DNA from: Miscanthus floridulus
Lineage: Eukaryota; Streptophyta; Magnoliopsida; Poales; Poaceae
Direction: 5' to 3'
Assembly (NCBI RefSeq): GCF_019320115.1
Contig: NC_089598.1
Span: 78,680,570-78,744,569, forward strand
Length of the DNA: 64,000 nt
Shown piece by piece: positions 20,598 through 31,509 of this stretch. The position numbers were made by a program, and so were the translations under genes. A model generated the notes under the pieces. It was not told the DNA's origin and made no database searches. It saw nothing but the letters and a program-made list of their open reading frames with translations. Each line of letters starts with the position of its first letter. Within the stretch, counting starts at the first letter, position 1.

Positions 20598-21758
20598 CTA
20601 TACTTGATTTCTTGTGAAGTTATTCAACTCTTCATGCATAACATTTACCCAATCAACATCCTTCAAAGCTTCATCTATCTTCTTTGGTTCAATGGATGAC
20701 ACAAATGAGAAGTGTTCGCAAAATGATGCCAATCTTGATCTTGTTTGTACACCTCTTGAAATATCACCAATGATAGTGTCCAATGGATGATCCCTTGCAA
20801 CATTGGTTGGTTGGAGGATTGGAACTTGATTGCTTGCACTTGCTTGATCATTGGGTTGAGATGATGTACTAGCCACTTGATCTTGTTCATTGTCATGAGA
20901 GCCACTTGTACTAACTTGATTTGTATCATCTTGCACATTTGAGTTAGAGAGCACTTGCACTTGATCATCTTCATCATCATTCACTTGCCTAGGCCTCAAT
21001 TCACCAATATCTATGTTCTTCATGCCATTTGAAAGTTGAATGCCTCTAACATCTTCTAAGGTATCATTCTCTTCTTTTGAACCCTTGGTTTCATCAAATT
21101 CAACATCATGAACTTCCTCAAGAGTACCACTATCCAAATTTTAAACTCTATATGCTTTGCTTGTAGTGGAATAACCAAGTAGGAATCCTTCATCACATTT
21201 CTTGTCAAACTTGCCCAATCTTGTGTCTTTCTTCAAGATATAGCATTTGCAACCAAAGACTCGAAAATATGCAATATTGGGCTTTCTACCATTCAAGAGC
21301 TCATATGGTGTCTTTTCTTTCAATCGGTGACAATAGAGGCAGTTGCTATAATAGCAAGCCGTGTTGATAGCTTCGGCCCAAAAAGGTTGACTCACATTGT
21401 ACTCTCTAAGCATAGACCTTGCCATATCAATGAGTGTTCTATTCTTTCTCTCAACAAGGCCATTCGATTGAGGTATGTACTTGGCTGAGAATTGATGTCT
21501 AATTCCAAATTCATCACATAACTCATTAATTCTAGTGTTCTTGAACTCACTACCATTGTCACTTCTAACTCTCTTGATGGTTGTTTCAAACTCATTGTGA
21601 ATGCCCTTGACAAATGATTTGAATATTGCAAACACATTACTTTTGTCCACTAGAAAGAATACCCATGTGTATCTAGTGTAGTCATCCACTATCACAAAAC
21701 TATATTTGTTACCACCAATGCTAGTGTATTGTGTTGGCCCAAACAAGTCCATGTGCAA
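20598..21758 (-). pseudogene. Integrase of Copia element D and integrase-RT linker
   Basis: The frame 21758-21141 encodes the integrase core with all three catalytic positions visible: D in HMDLFGPTQY, D in RVRSDNGSEF and E in QSNGLVERKNRTLIDMARS. It continues with the GKPxPYEL-like block KEKTPYELLNGRKPNIAYFR and FGCKCYIL. A stop at 21141 separates it from the downstream linker (21137-20598), which is acidic and serine/glutamine-rich and ends with the conserved IGDISRGVQTRSRLASFCEH box before RT. Inference: an otherwise nearly intact integrase inside a broken polyprotein. Confidence 0.88.
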
Positions 21759-21762
21759 TAAC

Positions 21763-22380
21763 TCAAAATGCTTTACTAGTGCTCATCATGCTTTTCTTAG
21801 TATGGGTGTTTCCAACTTGTTTGCCGGCTTGACAAGAGCTACAAAGTTTATCCTTCTCAAACACAACATCTTTCAAGCCTCTAACCAAGTCATGCTTAAT
21901 CAATCTATTCAATTGTTTCATTCCAACATGATCAAGCCTTCTATGCCATAACCAACCCATGCTAGACTTAGTGAACAAGCATGTAGATAATCTAGCTTCA
22001 CTAGCATTGAAATCAATAAAGTATAGATTCTTATATCTAAAGCCTTTGAAGATCAAATTAGAGCCATCTACACTTATGATTTCTACATCATCTACCCCAA
22101 ATATGCATTTGAATCCAAGATCACACAATTGAGCCACGGATAGCAAATTGAAATTCAAGCTCTCTACTAGCAACACATTGGATATGCTCATGTCATTGGA
22201 TATTGCAATCTTACCAAGCCCCTTAACCTTGCCTTTGTCATTGTCACCAAATGTGATACTATCATAACCATCATTGTCATTAGTGTTGATTGAGTTGAAC
22301 ATTCTTGCATCACCGGTCATGTGTTGAGTGCACCCACTATAAAGAACCCAATGCCTTCCTCCGGCTTTGTAATTGACCTA
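21763..22380 (-). pseudogene. Protease and GAG-pre-integrase domain of Copia element D (catalytic Asp lost)
   Basis: Reading from 22380 on the minus strand gives HWVLYSGCTQHMTGDARMF. In Copia proteases this site reads DSGCTxHMTG, so the catalytic Asp codon is now TAT (Tyr) at 22339-22341. The rest follows in the open frame to 21763: NLLSVAQLCDLGFKC, then the pre-integrase box WLWHRRLDHVGMKQLNRLIK and KLCSSCQAGKQ, the HHCC zinc-binding region before integrase. With Tyr in place of Asp the protease should be inactive. Confidence 0.85.
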
Positions 22381-22390
22381 CAAAAGAAGA

Positions 22391-24461
22391 TCAATTCTTT
22401 TTAGGTACCCAAACTTGCTTGGGTCCTTGAAGGTTAGTCACTAGGGTCTTTGGTACCCAAATGACTTTCTTCTTTGAGCCCATCCATGGTTTACCAATGA
22501 ACTTAGCATTCACACCATTTGTACCCTTAGTAAGCATATAGCATGAATCAAGCTTAATGGAGGATACATTAGTATTTTTGCTCTTGTTTTTGCATTCTTG
22601 CTCTTTATGACGAACTTGCTTGCAACTAGTACAAAACCGACCATTGTTCTTCACAAAACTAGTCTTGTGAGGAGCAAAGGCTGCCTTGCCTTTCTTGGGG
22701 GTATAGCCCAACCCCTCTTTGTAGAGAGAAGCTCTCTGGCTACCCAAGCACATAAGCAAGTGGTCCTCACCACCATAGGCCTTAGCCAAAGTGTGAGTGA
22801 GCTTAGTGACCTTCTTGAGATTCTCATTCTCAACCATTAGTGAGGCATCACAAGTGAGACCATCACTACTAGATGAGGTGAAAGTAGATGTACTACAAGA
22901 AGGGTTAGTAGGAGCAACAATGATAGGCATAGATAGTGATTCATCAATTATATCACAAGTTAAACCTACATTGCAAGTTTCAACATGCTTCTTTTTATTT
23001 TGCTCATCAAGCAAAGATGAATGAACATTTTCAAGCTTTTTGTGAGCTTTTCCAAGCTTCTTATTAGCTTCCTCTAGCCTCTCATGAGATGCATTGTGCT
23101 CATCAAAGGCTTGCTTAAGGGCTATAAGTTCCTTACGCTAGCTTTTGCATTCCCTTCTCTTGATGTCAAAGTGTTCTTTAGCATCTTCTAGCATGTCAAT
23201 TAATTCATCCTTAGTAGGTTCATCATCATCACTATCACTATCATTTTCATTTTCATGTTCATTATCATCAACATGTTCTTCATCACTTTCATCATCACAA
23301 GATTGTACCTTAGTGGCCTTAGCCATGAAGCATGATGAAGATTCGAAGAGAGAAGGCTTCTCATTGATAGCAATGCTTGCAAGAACCTTCTTCTTGGTGG
23401 TCTTGTTATCATCACTATCATCATTATCATCACTTGAGGAAGCATAACTATCCCAAGTGACTACATATGAACCACCCTTCTTCTTCTTGAATGCCATCTT
23501 GTCCTTCTTCTCTTTCTTTTCCTTCTTGTCCTTCTTCTTGTTCTTCTTGTTGTCATGATCATTGTCGCTATTGTATGGGCATTAAGCAACAAGATGATCT
23601 TTGCTTCCACACTTGAAGCACCTTCTTGACTCTTCTTTGTTCTTGGATGAAGACTTCTTCCTTCTAGCATGGTAGCCCTTCTTCACCATGAACTTGCCAA
23701 ATCTCTTGACAAAGAGAGCCATTTTCTCATCATCATTATCATCCCAAGATTCATCTTCTTCACTTGATGTCTCTTGCTTAGCTTTGCCCTTTGATGATGT
23801 GGCTTTGAATGCCATGCTCTTCTTCTTATCACCCTTCTTGTCTTCTTTCTTCTTCTTCTTTTCTTCCTTCTCATCATCATCTCTATAAGTATCATCGGTC
23901 ATTATATCTCCTAATACTTGGTTTGGTGTCATGGTGCCCAAACCGCTTCGTACTAGAATGGTGACTAATGTGCCAAATCTTAAAGGTAAGCACCTCAAGA
24001 ACTTATGGGAGAAGTCCTTGTCCTTCACCTCTTCTCCAAGTGCTTTGAGATCATTGACAAGCACTTGAAGCTATGGAACATCTCTGGCACACTCTCATCC
24101 TCCTTCATCTTGAAGCTTGCAAACTTTTCTTTGAGGATGTATGCCTTAGCACCCTTTATGGCTTCAGTGCCCTCAAATGATTCTTCCAAGCTTCATGTGC
24201 CATCTCAATATTCTTGATTTGCTCAAATGTTCTTTCATCAATTGCATCATGAATGGCACTTAGAGCAATATCATTGTTTTGGAGAAGCACTTCTTCGGCC
24301 GCGATGGGATTCTTTGGATCTTTAATCTCAATTTTGGTTTCTACCACCTTCCACACTCTTCTATTGATTGACTTGATATGTGTGGTCATCTTTGACTTCC
24401 AATATGGATAATTTGTGCCATCAAATTGAGGTGGCTTCTTGGTGTTGTTGATTTGAGCCAT
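22391..24461 (-). pseudogene. gag of Copia element D with two zinc knuckles, frameshifted
   Basis: The start is at 24461, 58 bp inside the 5' LTR, encoding MAQINNTKKPPQFDGTNYPY, the usual N-terminus of the UBN2/DUF4219 gag type. The frame breaks at about 24156 and resumes at 24064 with LVNDLKALGEEVKDKDF and a Lys/Glu-rich stretch. A zinc knuckle CFKCGSKDHLVA is followed by a TAA where the last Cys segment should begin (23582). A long acidic/coiled linker follows (23497-23138, 23014-22391). It contains a second knuckle, CTSCKQVRHKEQEC, with an intact CX2CX4HX4C pattern. At least one frameshift and several stops are present. Confidence 0.85.
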
Positions 24462-24504
24462 TTTTACACTGAAGGTTGTTAAGCCTCAAATCACGGTGAC
24501 CTCG

Positions 24505-24516
24505 GCTCTGATACCA
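24505..24516 (-). other. Primer binding site of element D (tRNA-iMet type)
   Basis: On the minus strand TGGTATCAGAGC follows the 5' LTR after a two-base gap. This is complementary to the 3' end of plant initiator methionine tRNA, the primer of most plant Copia elements. Confidence 0.93.
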
Positions 24517-24518
24517 CT

Positions 24519-26340
24519 TGAAAGGTCCTAATGGCTAGAGGGGGGTGAATAGCCTAATAAAAATTTCTACAACAACACTTAACAAAATGGTTAGACAATT
24601 ATGAGGCGAAGCAAGTATTGCGCTAGCCTACTCAAAATGCAAGCCGCCTACCACAATTCTAGTTTAGATAGTATCTATTCACACAATAGCTATGACACTA
24701 CTCTATGTTAATGTGCTCTCAAAGGCTAACTAAAGAGCCACACCAACCAAGCATGCAAGCTCTCACAATTAGCTACACTAAAGAGCTTGACAACTAGTTT
24801 GCGGTAAAGTAAAGAAAGTGATCAAGAAGATTATACCGCCGTGTAGATGAAGGAACCAATCAATCACAAGGATGAATAACAATGAAGACCAATCACCTCG
24901 GAATCAATGATGAACACAATGATTTTTTACCAAGGTTCACTTGCTTGCCGGCAATCTACTCCTTGTTGTGGCGATTCACTCACTTGGAGGTTCACGCGCT
25001 AATTGGCTTCACATGCCAAACCCTCAATAGGGTGCTGTACAACTAACACAAGATGAGGATCACACAAGCCACGAGCAATCCACCAGAGTACCTTTTGGCT
25101 CTCCGCCGGGGAAAGGTCAAGAACCCCTCACAATCACCACGATCGGAGCCAGAGACAATCACCACCCTCCGCTCGATGATCCTCGCTGCTCCAAGCCATC
25201 TAAGTGGCAGCAACCACCAAGAGTAACAAGCGAATCCCATAGCAAAACACAAACACCAAGTGCCTCTAGATGCAATCACTCAAGCAATGCACTTGGATTC
25301 TCTCCCAATCTCACAAAGATGATGAATCAATGATGGAGATGAGTGGGAGGGCTTTGGCTAAGCTCACAAGGTTGCTATGTCAATGTAAATGGCCAAGAGA
25401 GTGAGCCTGAACTGGCCATGGGGCTTAAATAGAAGCCCCCATGAAATAGAGCCATTGTACCCCTTCACTGGGCACTGATTGGGGTGACTGGACGCTCCGG
25501 TCCTACTGACCGGACACTGCCCCTCAGCGTCCGGTCACCCGATTGTGGCCATGTGTTTCCTACGTTCAACGGTGATCATTTGATCTCAACGGTCGAAATG
25601 TTGTCCGGACGCTCCGACAGAGCTGACCGGACGCTGAACCCTCAGCGTCCGGTCATTTATAGTAAGGGTCCAAAATGAGTTTTTGCCGACCAGACGCATC
25701 TGGTCATGCTTGATCGGACATAGCCCAGCATCCGGTGCTTAACCCTAATCACTGTGCTGACCAACAACACGACCGGACGTAGCCCTTCAGCATTCAGTCG
25801 CTGAGCGACCCAGCGTCCGGTCCTTTGACCGACGCCAGCATCATTGCAACCAACTCCATTTCACCTTTAACTTCTTCACCCTTGCTCAAATGTGCCAACC
25901 ACCAAGTGTATCACCTTGTGCACATGTGTTAGCATATTTTTTCACAAACATTGTCAAGGGTGTTAGTTCTCCACTAGATCCTAAATGCATATGCAATGAG
26001 TTAGAGCATCTAGTGGCACTTTGATAACCGCATTCCGATACGAGTTTTACCCCTCTTAATAGTACGGCTATCAATCCTAAATGTGATCACACTCTCTAAG
26101 TGTCTTGATCACCAAAACAAAATAGCTCCTATGGTTTATACCTTTGCCTTGAACTTTTTGTTTTTCTCTTTCTTCTTTCCAAGTCCAAGCACTTGATCAT
26201 CATCATGGTATCATCATCATCATGCTATGATCTTCACTTGCTTCATCACTTGGAGTGTGCTACCTATCTCATGATCACTTGATAAACTTGGTTAGCACTT
26301 AGGGTTTCATCAATTCACCAAAACCAAACTAGAGCTTTCA
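24519..26340 (-). repeat. 5' LTR of element D
   Basis: This pairs with 16245-18067. The GACCGGACG cluster is repeated at about 25475-25820. The 18-bp palindrome of the other LTR is decayed here (GACCAGACGCATCTGGTC), with changes of the CpG-to-TpG/CpA type. Confidence 0.92.
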
Positions 26341-26345
26341 TCTGG

Positions 26346-27721
26346 CCACATGCACACAGCAAGCCCAGCGACAGACTAGTGGCACGGCTACATCGGTGGT
26401 GCTGGGAAAGTAGTGGCAGTGCAAGTGGGGTGCGTAGGGTGTAGAGGGAATCAAGGCGAAGACAACGGTGCCATAGAATTGGATGCTAAAGCTCTGCAAA
26501 GGGGGAGCTCTAGAGTGGCTTGAATTTGGCCATAAGATGACCGGCATCGGGGAAAACTCCAAATTGGAGCTTGGCATTGCACGACTATGGCAGCAGGTGG
26601 GCTTGGCGCATAGCTAGGTTCCCAATTGAGCCTCAGGCGAGGGCAATTACCCCAAAGGTGACCAATCACTATAGTTTTAGCTTTGGCGTGGCTCGGTCGG
26701 GCCAACGCGACACCAATCAAAATAGTGGTGGTTGGGGAAGCGCTGCATGGCGCTTGCCACTTAATAGAAGAGGACAAAGGCATGACTAAGAATGGTGACA
26801 CGTGTAGGTAGAGCAAGGGCAGCAGTGGCAGCAACATGGTGTGCAGAGAGGTGTTGTGCAACCTTAGTGGGACGTGGATGTCAGGCGGAGCAGGTGCACA
26901 TGGGGGTGTCACAGCACTGTGCGCGTAGTGCCCACAGGGGACAACGTGGCATAGAGGGAACATGTGCATGTTGGCGATAGTGGCTATGGCAATGCGATGC
27001 CACTACACCCTGAGCAGAAACGATGATGGTGGTGAAGCTAGTGGAGGACAGCGCATGCCGCAGCGGTGATGCGATGGCAGCGGTACTAGTGACCAGCGGG
27101 GTAGGGCAGCAGGGTGGTGTGTAGCCATAGTGGCTCTGGCAGTGGCACCAGTAGCAGTGCAGCGCACTAGGCACCCGATTAGGGTGGCCAGTGGCGCCCT
27201 AGGGGTGCTGTGATCACACACTTGGCTGACCGGCCCAAACATGTAGTGCACGCTTTTTAAAGTGCCAACCACGACTAAACCGTTGATCCCATCCCCAAAC
27301 CACTTTAGCTATACCCAAGAGGGTATATTAGACTACAAAAACAAGCCATAAAACTACCCTACTGCTTAACCCAATCTCACACAATAACTTGCCAAACCTA
27401 GTAGTGTCTATCTATCGGCAAACTTCGAAATTTTTCTAAGTTTTTCGTTGAACTCTATTTCAAATTGCATTTTTAAGCAATTGGAAATCTTAGCTAGTAA
27501 TATCATTTTTTGACCGCGAGTATTTCATTGTCATCTACAAAGTTTGCACTTCAAACCTTATTTAAATATCACATACATGTTCTATAGCATTTTTGCTTAA
27601 TAAAAATTGGTTTTAAACCCTAAGTGATATAACACTACTATGGAATTAACTTTCGTTTCACACTTCTGTTGATCGTTTTGAGTTGTGGAAATTTATCTAC
27701 ACTCTTTATTACATGTACCGG
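26346..27721 (-). mobile_element. LTR of element G, 5' part
   Basis: Joining 16239-16244 to 26346 restores one continuous sequence (CCACGTCTGGCCACATGC) across the D insertion. The first kilobase is GC-rich. The last 450 bp (minus strand) reads AGGGTTTAAAACCAATTTTT and ACTTTGTAGATGACAATGAA, AT-rich 5' LTR sequence of Tekay/Del type. The LTR start itself is missing, because element A begins at 27722. The frames at 26338-27272 are chance frames in GC-rich DNA. Confidence 0.6.
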
Positions 27722-28929
27722 TGTTTCAAGTAAACACCAACTAGTAAATTTATATTTGTTGCGCATTAGACCCGGATGGTGTGCTAAAGGACATAAGGTT
27801 TATACTGGTTTGGGCTGAATGTCCCTACGTCTAGTTTGCTGCTGCTCATGTTATTAGTACTGAAAAAGGTTTGTAGTAGGGGGGTCCAAATGGTTGAGAG
27901 AGGGACAGGTCCCAAGTCTCTGATGGAAGGTCGAAAGGATGCTGAGTGCTCAGTTGCTGCTCGGCTATGTGCAATGTGTAGGATTGATCCATCCCCTTAG
28001 TGGGGTGCCCTACCATCCCTTTTATAAATGGGGGAGCAGGGATTATAGATGGGAGAAAGAGGAAAAACCAGAGGTAGAGAAGGTCCTTCGAAGGTGTAGG
28101 GTCTTCCTTTTCCCTTGAGCCTGCCCTGCTGACATGGCAGATGGTACCAGAGATAGCATGTTCATTGATCCTAATAGGGCTGTGCCCTAGCCTCGTTTAG
28201 CAAGTGGTCACATCCCATCCCACTCTGGTGGACAGTGCGGCATGCCCGGGTGCCAAGCCATGACCCTACGCCCGCTACTGTAGATGATGTGAGTTTCCTT
28301 CTAGATTGCAGTGGTTGTTGTATGCTTATATCAGGATCCACGTCCGATGGCTGATGGCGGCGCCCACAACACTATAAGACAAAAGTCAATGCCTACAACA
28401 TTGTTTAGGCTCTGTCATGCTTGGAAGGACTTAAAGCGCCATTCCCGTCATACCCTAATGACACTTTCCCACAGGCGTGCATGGTATGGTCCTTGGTATT
28501 GCGGTTGACCTGAGTGTCCTATCTTACCCTATGCTCATCATTATGAAGGAGCAGGGTGTAGATGTTGGGCGAGGCAGAGCCAGCCCTTGGATGTTGGGTG
28601 AGGTGAAGCTAGCCCTCAGCCATCGGGCAAGGTGGAATTCGGCCCCAAGCATCAGGCGAGGCGGAGCTAGCCCTCCACCATTAGGCGATGTAGAGTTTGG
28701 CCCTAGACATTAGGTGAGGCGGAGTCTATCCCCAGACATTGGGTGAGGCAAAGTTCAATCCTCGAGGGTCGGATGAGGTGGAGCTAACCCTCAGTGGCTG
28801 GCTGAGGTGTGGCCAACCTTCAGTCGTATGGGCAAGAAGTGCAGTTGCGTTCTTGTCTGTTTGGAAGCATCAATGTTTGATGGTTATTAGCTCCACCTTA
28901 TTGGGTACCCTAGTATTAGGTCCCTAACA
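27722..28929 (-). repeat. 3' LTR of element A
   Basis: Plus-strand ends are TGTTTCAAGTAAACACC (27722) and GGTCCCTAACA (28929), 1,208 bp. It contains TTTATACTGGTTTGGGC, a decayed minisatellite of GGGCGAGGCGGAGC units (about 28560-28830) shared with 1-597, and CCCTTTTATAAATGGGGG at about 28016. The first 400 bp matches 56455-56858. Confidence 0.85.
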
Positions 28930-29165
28930 GTAGCCCCCGAGCCCCTAGGTGATTCGGACAGAATCACCCTGGGGTGATTTGACTTGCCAGAGAGTGTGCG
29001 TGAGCGCACCCAACGGGTGTAGCCCCCGAGCCCCTAGGTGATTTAGATAGAATCATCCGGGGGGTATTTTGATTCGCTAGACGGTGCACGTGAGTGCACC
29101 CATCGGGTGTAGCCCCTGAGCCCGGGTGATTTAGATAGAATCTCCTGGGGGTAATTTGGACCCTT
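28930..29165 (-). repeat. Tandem repeat carrying extra copies of the polypurine tract
   Basis: Three units start GTAGCCCCCGAGCCCCT, or its variant, at 28930, 29019 and 29109 (period 89-90 bp). Each continues with GGTGATTYRGAYAGAATC and GTGAGCGCACCCAWCGG. On the minus strand the shared start is the polypurine tract AGGGGCTCGGGGGCTAC. Only the copy at 28930 abuts the LTR; the others are internal duplicates. The third unit is incomplete. Confidence 0.8.
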
Positions 29166-29580
29166 TGTGGGTATGGCTGTGAGATTTGGTGTTTTGACAA
29201 CTGGATAGTTTAAAGGGAACCCTGTTATCCCATTCATGGGGATTCATCTAGGGTCAGCTTGGTCGAGACTCGATCATGGATCGAGACTCCCTTGAGGCTC
29301 ATGCGCCTAAGTTTTGGCCGCTCACGAGCCCATCGCTCATTGGGACAGCCGTTGAAACTATTGGGCCATCCCTCAAATTCATAGGCCTAGGCAGGCCAGA
29401 GAAACGCTTTTTGACTCATATCTCATCTATGGGAAAAGAGTCCTAGTATGCCCATCCGGCATGACTTTGGTGGGAAAGGATAGGGATCGCAGATGCATAT
29501 CCCACGACATGATGTGGTGGTGTATCGTGGCAGGCATGGAGATCTAGGCAGATTGTTTCCCTTCTCACATCCATCGCCCC
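29166..29580. other. Non-coding region upstream of A's antisense gene
   Basis: No recognisable ORF. It contains the inverted-like stretch GGTCGAGACTCGATCATGGA and GATCGAGACTCCC around 29262-29290. It leads into the TATA box at 29581. Confidence 0.4.
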
Positions 29581-29588
29581 TATAAAAC
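29581..29588 (+). promoter_or_regulatory. TATA box of the antisense gene in element A
   Basis: TATAAAAC lies directly after CATCGCCCC, with a pyrimidine-rich start region (CTCTGCCTCTTCGCCTTTGC) about 40 bp downstream and the ATG 144 bp on at 29725. The spacing is similar to the matching promoter in element E (8191). Confidence 0.6.
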
Positions 29589-29724
29589 CAAGGGGTTCGC
29601 CCCTAAGGTTCTGTACTCTGCCTCTTCGCCTTTGCATCTACAACCTCCACCAGCAATCGCCTAAGCCTCCTGCACTCGCATCGTAGCCGCCATCAAGCTC
29701 GCATCCAACCACCCCCATTGTCTA

Positions 29725-30740
29725 ATGGAGCCATGGTGCAGATCTGATATCACCCTTCAATGCCTAGAGGACCTCGTTCATCGGGGCCTCCTTTGCCCAT
29801 AGACCACCACCGACGAGTGGCGGATGCCCAGCAATGAGGACGCGTCGTTGCCACCTGAAGGGTATGTCGTATCCTTCGCTCGCTTCCACGAGCAGGGATT
29901 CACCACACCCACCCACAAGTTTCTTCAGGACTTGCTGCACTACTACAAGGCGGAGTTGTAGCATCTTACCCCCAATAGGGTCCAGCACATTACGGCGTTC
30001 ATCGCCCTATGTAGAGGGTTCTTGGGGATTAGTCCCCACTTCGACCTACGGCGGTATGTCTTCGTCGTTAACCTCTTGAAGAAGCGGGAGAAGAAGCAAG
30101 AGCTGAGCATGCCGATGGGATGCGTCATCATCTCGCTCCACAACAACCGCGTCAACGAGTACCCGTCGATGTGTCTATCAACCTCCAACAAGGGATGGCA
30201 TTCGCATTGGTTCTACATCAAGAACGACGCAGCCGCCCCCTTACCAGCGTTCACCGGATGCCTCATCGAAGAGGTCCTGGAATCATGGAGGATGTGGGGG
30301 GTCCCAGACAAAGATAAGAAGAAAATCTAGGACCATCTCACCGCCCTCCGAATTCTGAAGGAGAGGGGCATGAAGGGGTCAGGGATCATTGGCGCCTACC
30401 ATACGTGGAGGGTGGTGCCACTAATGAGTCGTGCGCTCCCCCTATACCTGATGGTGCCCGAAGCATCACTTGAGGGGACGATGCTTGTCGATGAAGCGCT
30501 CTCCCCCTCCTAAGTGGCACAGCATATCAAGGAGGTGACGGAGCCTTTGAAGGACGATGCCAACGTTGTTCTAGATTTTGTGTATCCAGTGCTAGGGCAC
30601 CCCCAATGTGGCCAAAACCGAGGTACATCAACTTCGTAAGTTCTCTTTCCTTGTGGCTCCTTTTTAATTGAGCTTCTGATTCCTTGATGCTGACATTGAA
30701 ATAGTAGGACCAGCTGAAGAGGCTCATCCTTATGGACCAC
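29725..30740 (+). pseudogene. Antisense Transposase_28-like ORF of element A, first part (broken by B's LTR)
   Basis: The ATG at 29725 starts MEPWCRSDITLQCLEDLVHR. A stop (TAG at 29800) follows, then DEWRMPSNEDASLPPEGYVV, FARFHEQGF, FLQDLLHYYKAEL and HITAFIALCRGFLGISPHFD. This is the PF04195 core also seen in element E. Further on come WFYIKNDAAAPLPAFTG and WGVPDKDKKK. A GTAAGT...GAAATAG intron fits 30637-30706. The exon then reads KRLILMDH up to 30740 and is cut by the LTR of B. Removing that LTR and one target copy restores the frame as MDHIAPLLKDLL, which proves the insertion point. Stops are mostly TAG in place of likely CAG codons. Function unknown. Confidence 0.75.
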
Positions 30741-31504
30741 TATTGACACCGTTTTTTGCACATGTCAAAATGATCAGAGTGGGCTAATCGGCAGGAGGAA
30801 AGTTACTGTATACGCTGACAGTCCATGAAAATCAGCTTGTAAAGATGGTTGCCGATGAATGGTGGTGATCGATGGAAAGGTTGATTTAGACTCGGGCATT
30901 GCCGATAAGGTTGGAGATCTTATTGTCGATGCCGATGAAGGAAGGCTTGAAAACTACTGCCAATGAAACAGGAAGTATGCCGATGGAAAGGAGGTCGGTG
31001 AGAATTCCATCATAATTAAGGCGGACAGGGAAATAGATAGGAGTTGATTTCCTTTTCTATATTTAGAGTATGATTCATGTAAGAGTCATGTGTTTCCTTA
31101 GATATGGACTTGGTGTCCTAGTCGTATTTGGTTATGTCTCTTTAGATCAGGGTATACGTATAGATTGAGGGGCAATGTAATAAATAATCAATCAATATCA
31201 AAACCAATTTTTATTCCTATTTGCATCTACTTACTTTTTGGCGACTTCGTCAATTTGCATATTTTTCCTTTTTTACGAGTTCTCATTGATTCGGTGAGTT
31301 GCATCGCTTCAGTGCGACTTTTGGCAATTCTCGAGTTCCGTGTGAGTACCTCTTGGCTGTGACTTCCGGGCGTATCGCTGTTGTCAGGACCAAAGTGCTC
31401 GTATCTTCATCCTTGTCGATTAACAGGTCAAATCGACTAGCACGCTTTGGATATCGATTTGAGTATTAGCCCTTTGTGTTTGCAGATCCACTTTTGCATC
31501 AACA
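30741..31504 (+). mobile_element. Solo-like LTR of element B in A, TSD ACCAC
   Basis: This is a 764-bp LTR, the twin of 43333-44096. The target duplication ACCAC stands immediately before it (30736-30740) and after it (31505-31509), so it is an orderly insertion. No PBS or internal B sequence follows; A's ORF resumes directly. The first two bases are TA instead of TG. It differs from the twin at 30742, 30762, 30822 and 30824, and at no later position that I noticed. Confidence 0.85.
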
Positions 31505-31509
31505 ACCAC

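Larger units (their letters stand above)
16245..26340 (-). mobile_element. Complete Ty1/Copia element D (SIRE/Maximus-like) with TSD TCTGG
   Basis: Two LTRs of 1,823 and 1,822 bp (16245-18067 and 24519-26340) with TG...CA ends enclose gag, protease, integrase, RT and RNase H in Copia order on the minus strand. The target duplication TCTGG is intact at 16240-16244 and 26341-26345. A tRNA-iMet-type PBS and a purine tract sit at the correct LTR edges. By eye the LTRs differ by a few percent, largely C/T and G/A. The coding part is broken by stops and frameshifts. SIRE/Maximus lineage is inferred from the long LTRs and the acidic, lysine-rich gag linker. It is inserted in the LTR of G. Confidence 0.93.

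Noticed and set aside
24505..24516. TGGTATCAGAGC looks like part of an initiator tRNA gene
   Set aside because: Only the 12-bp complement of the tRNA 3' end is present, in the correct place for a primer binding site. No cloverleaf can be drawn around it.
26338..27272. Overlapping Pro/His/Ala-rich frames up to 172 residues
   Set aside because: They lie in the GC-rich part of the G LTR, have no known domain and overlap on both strands.
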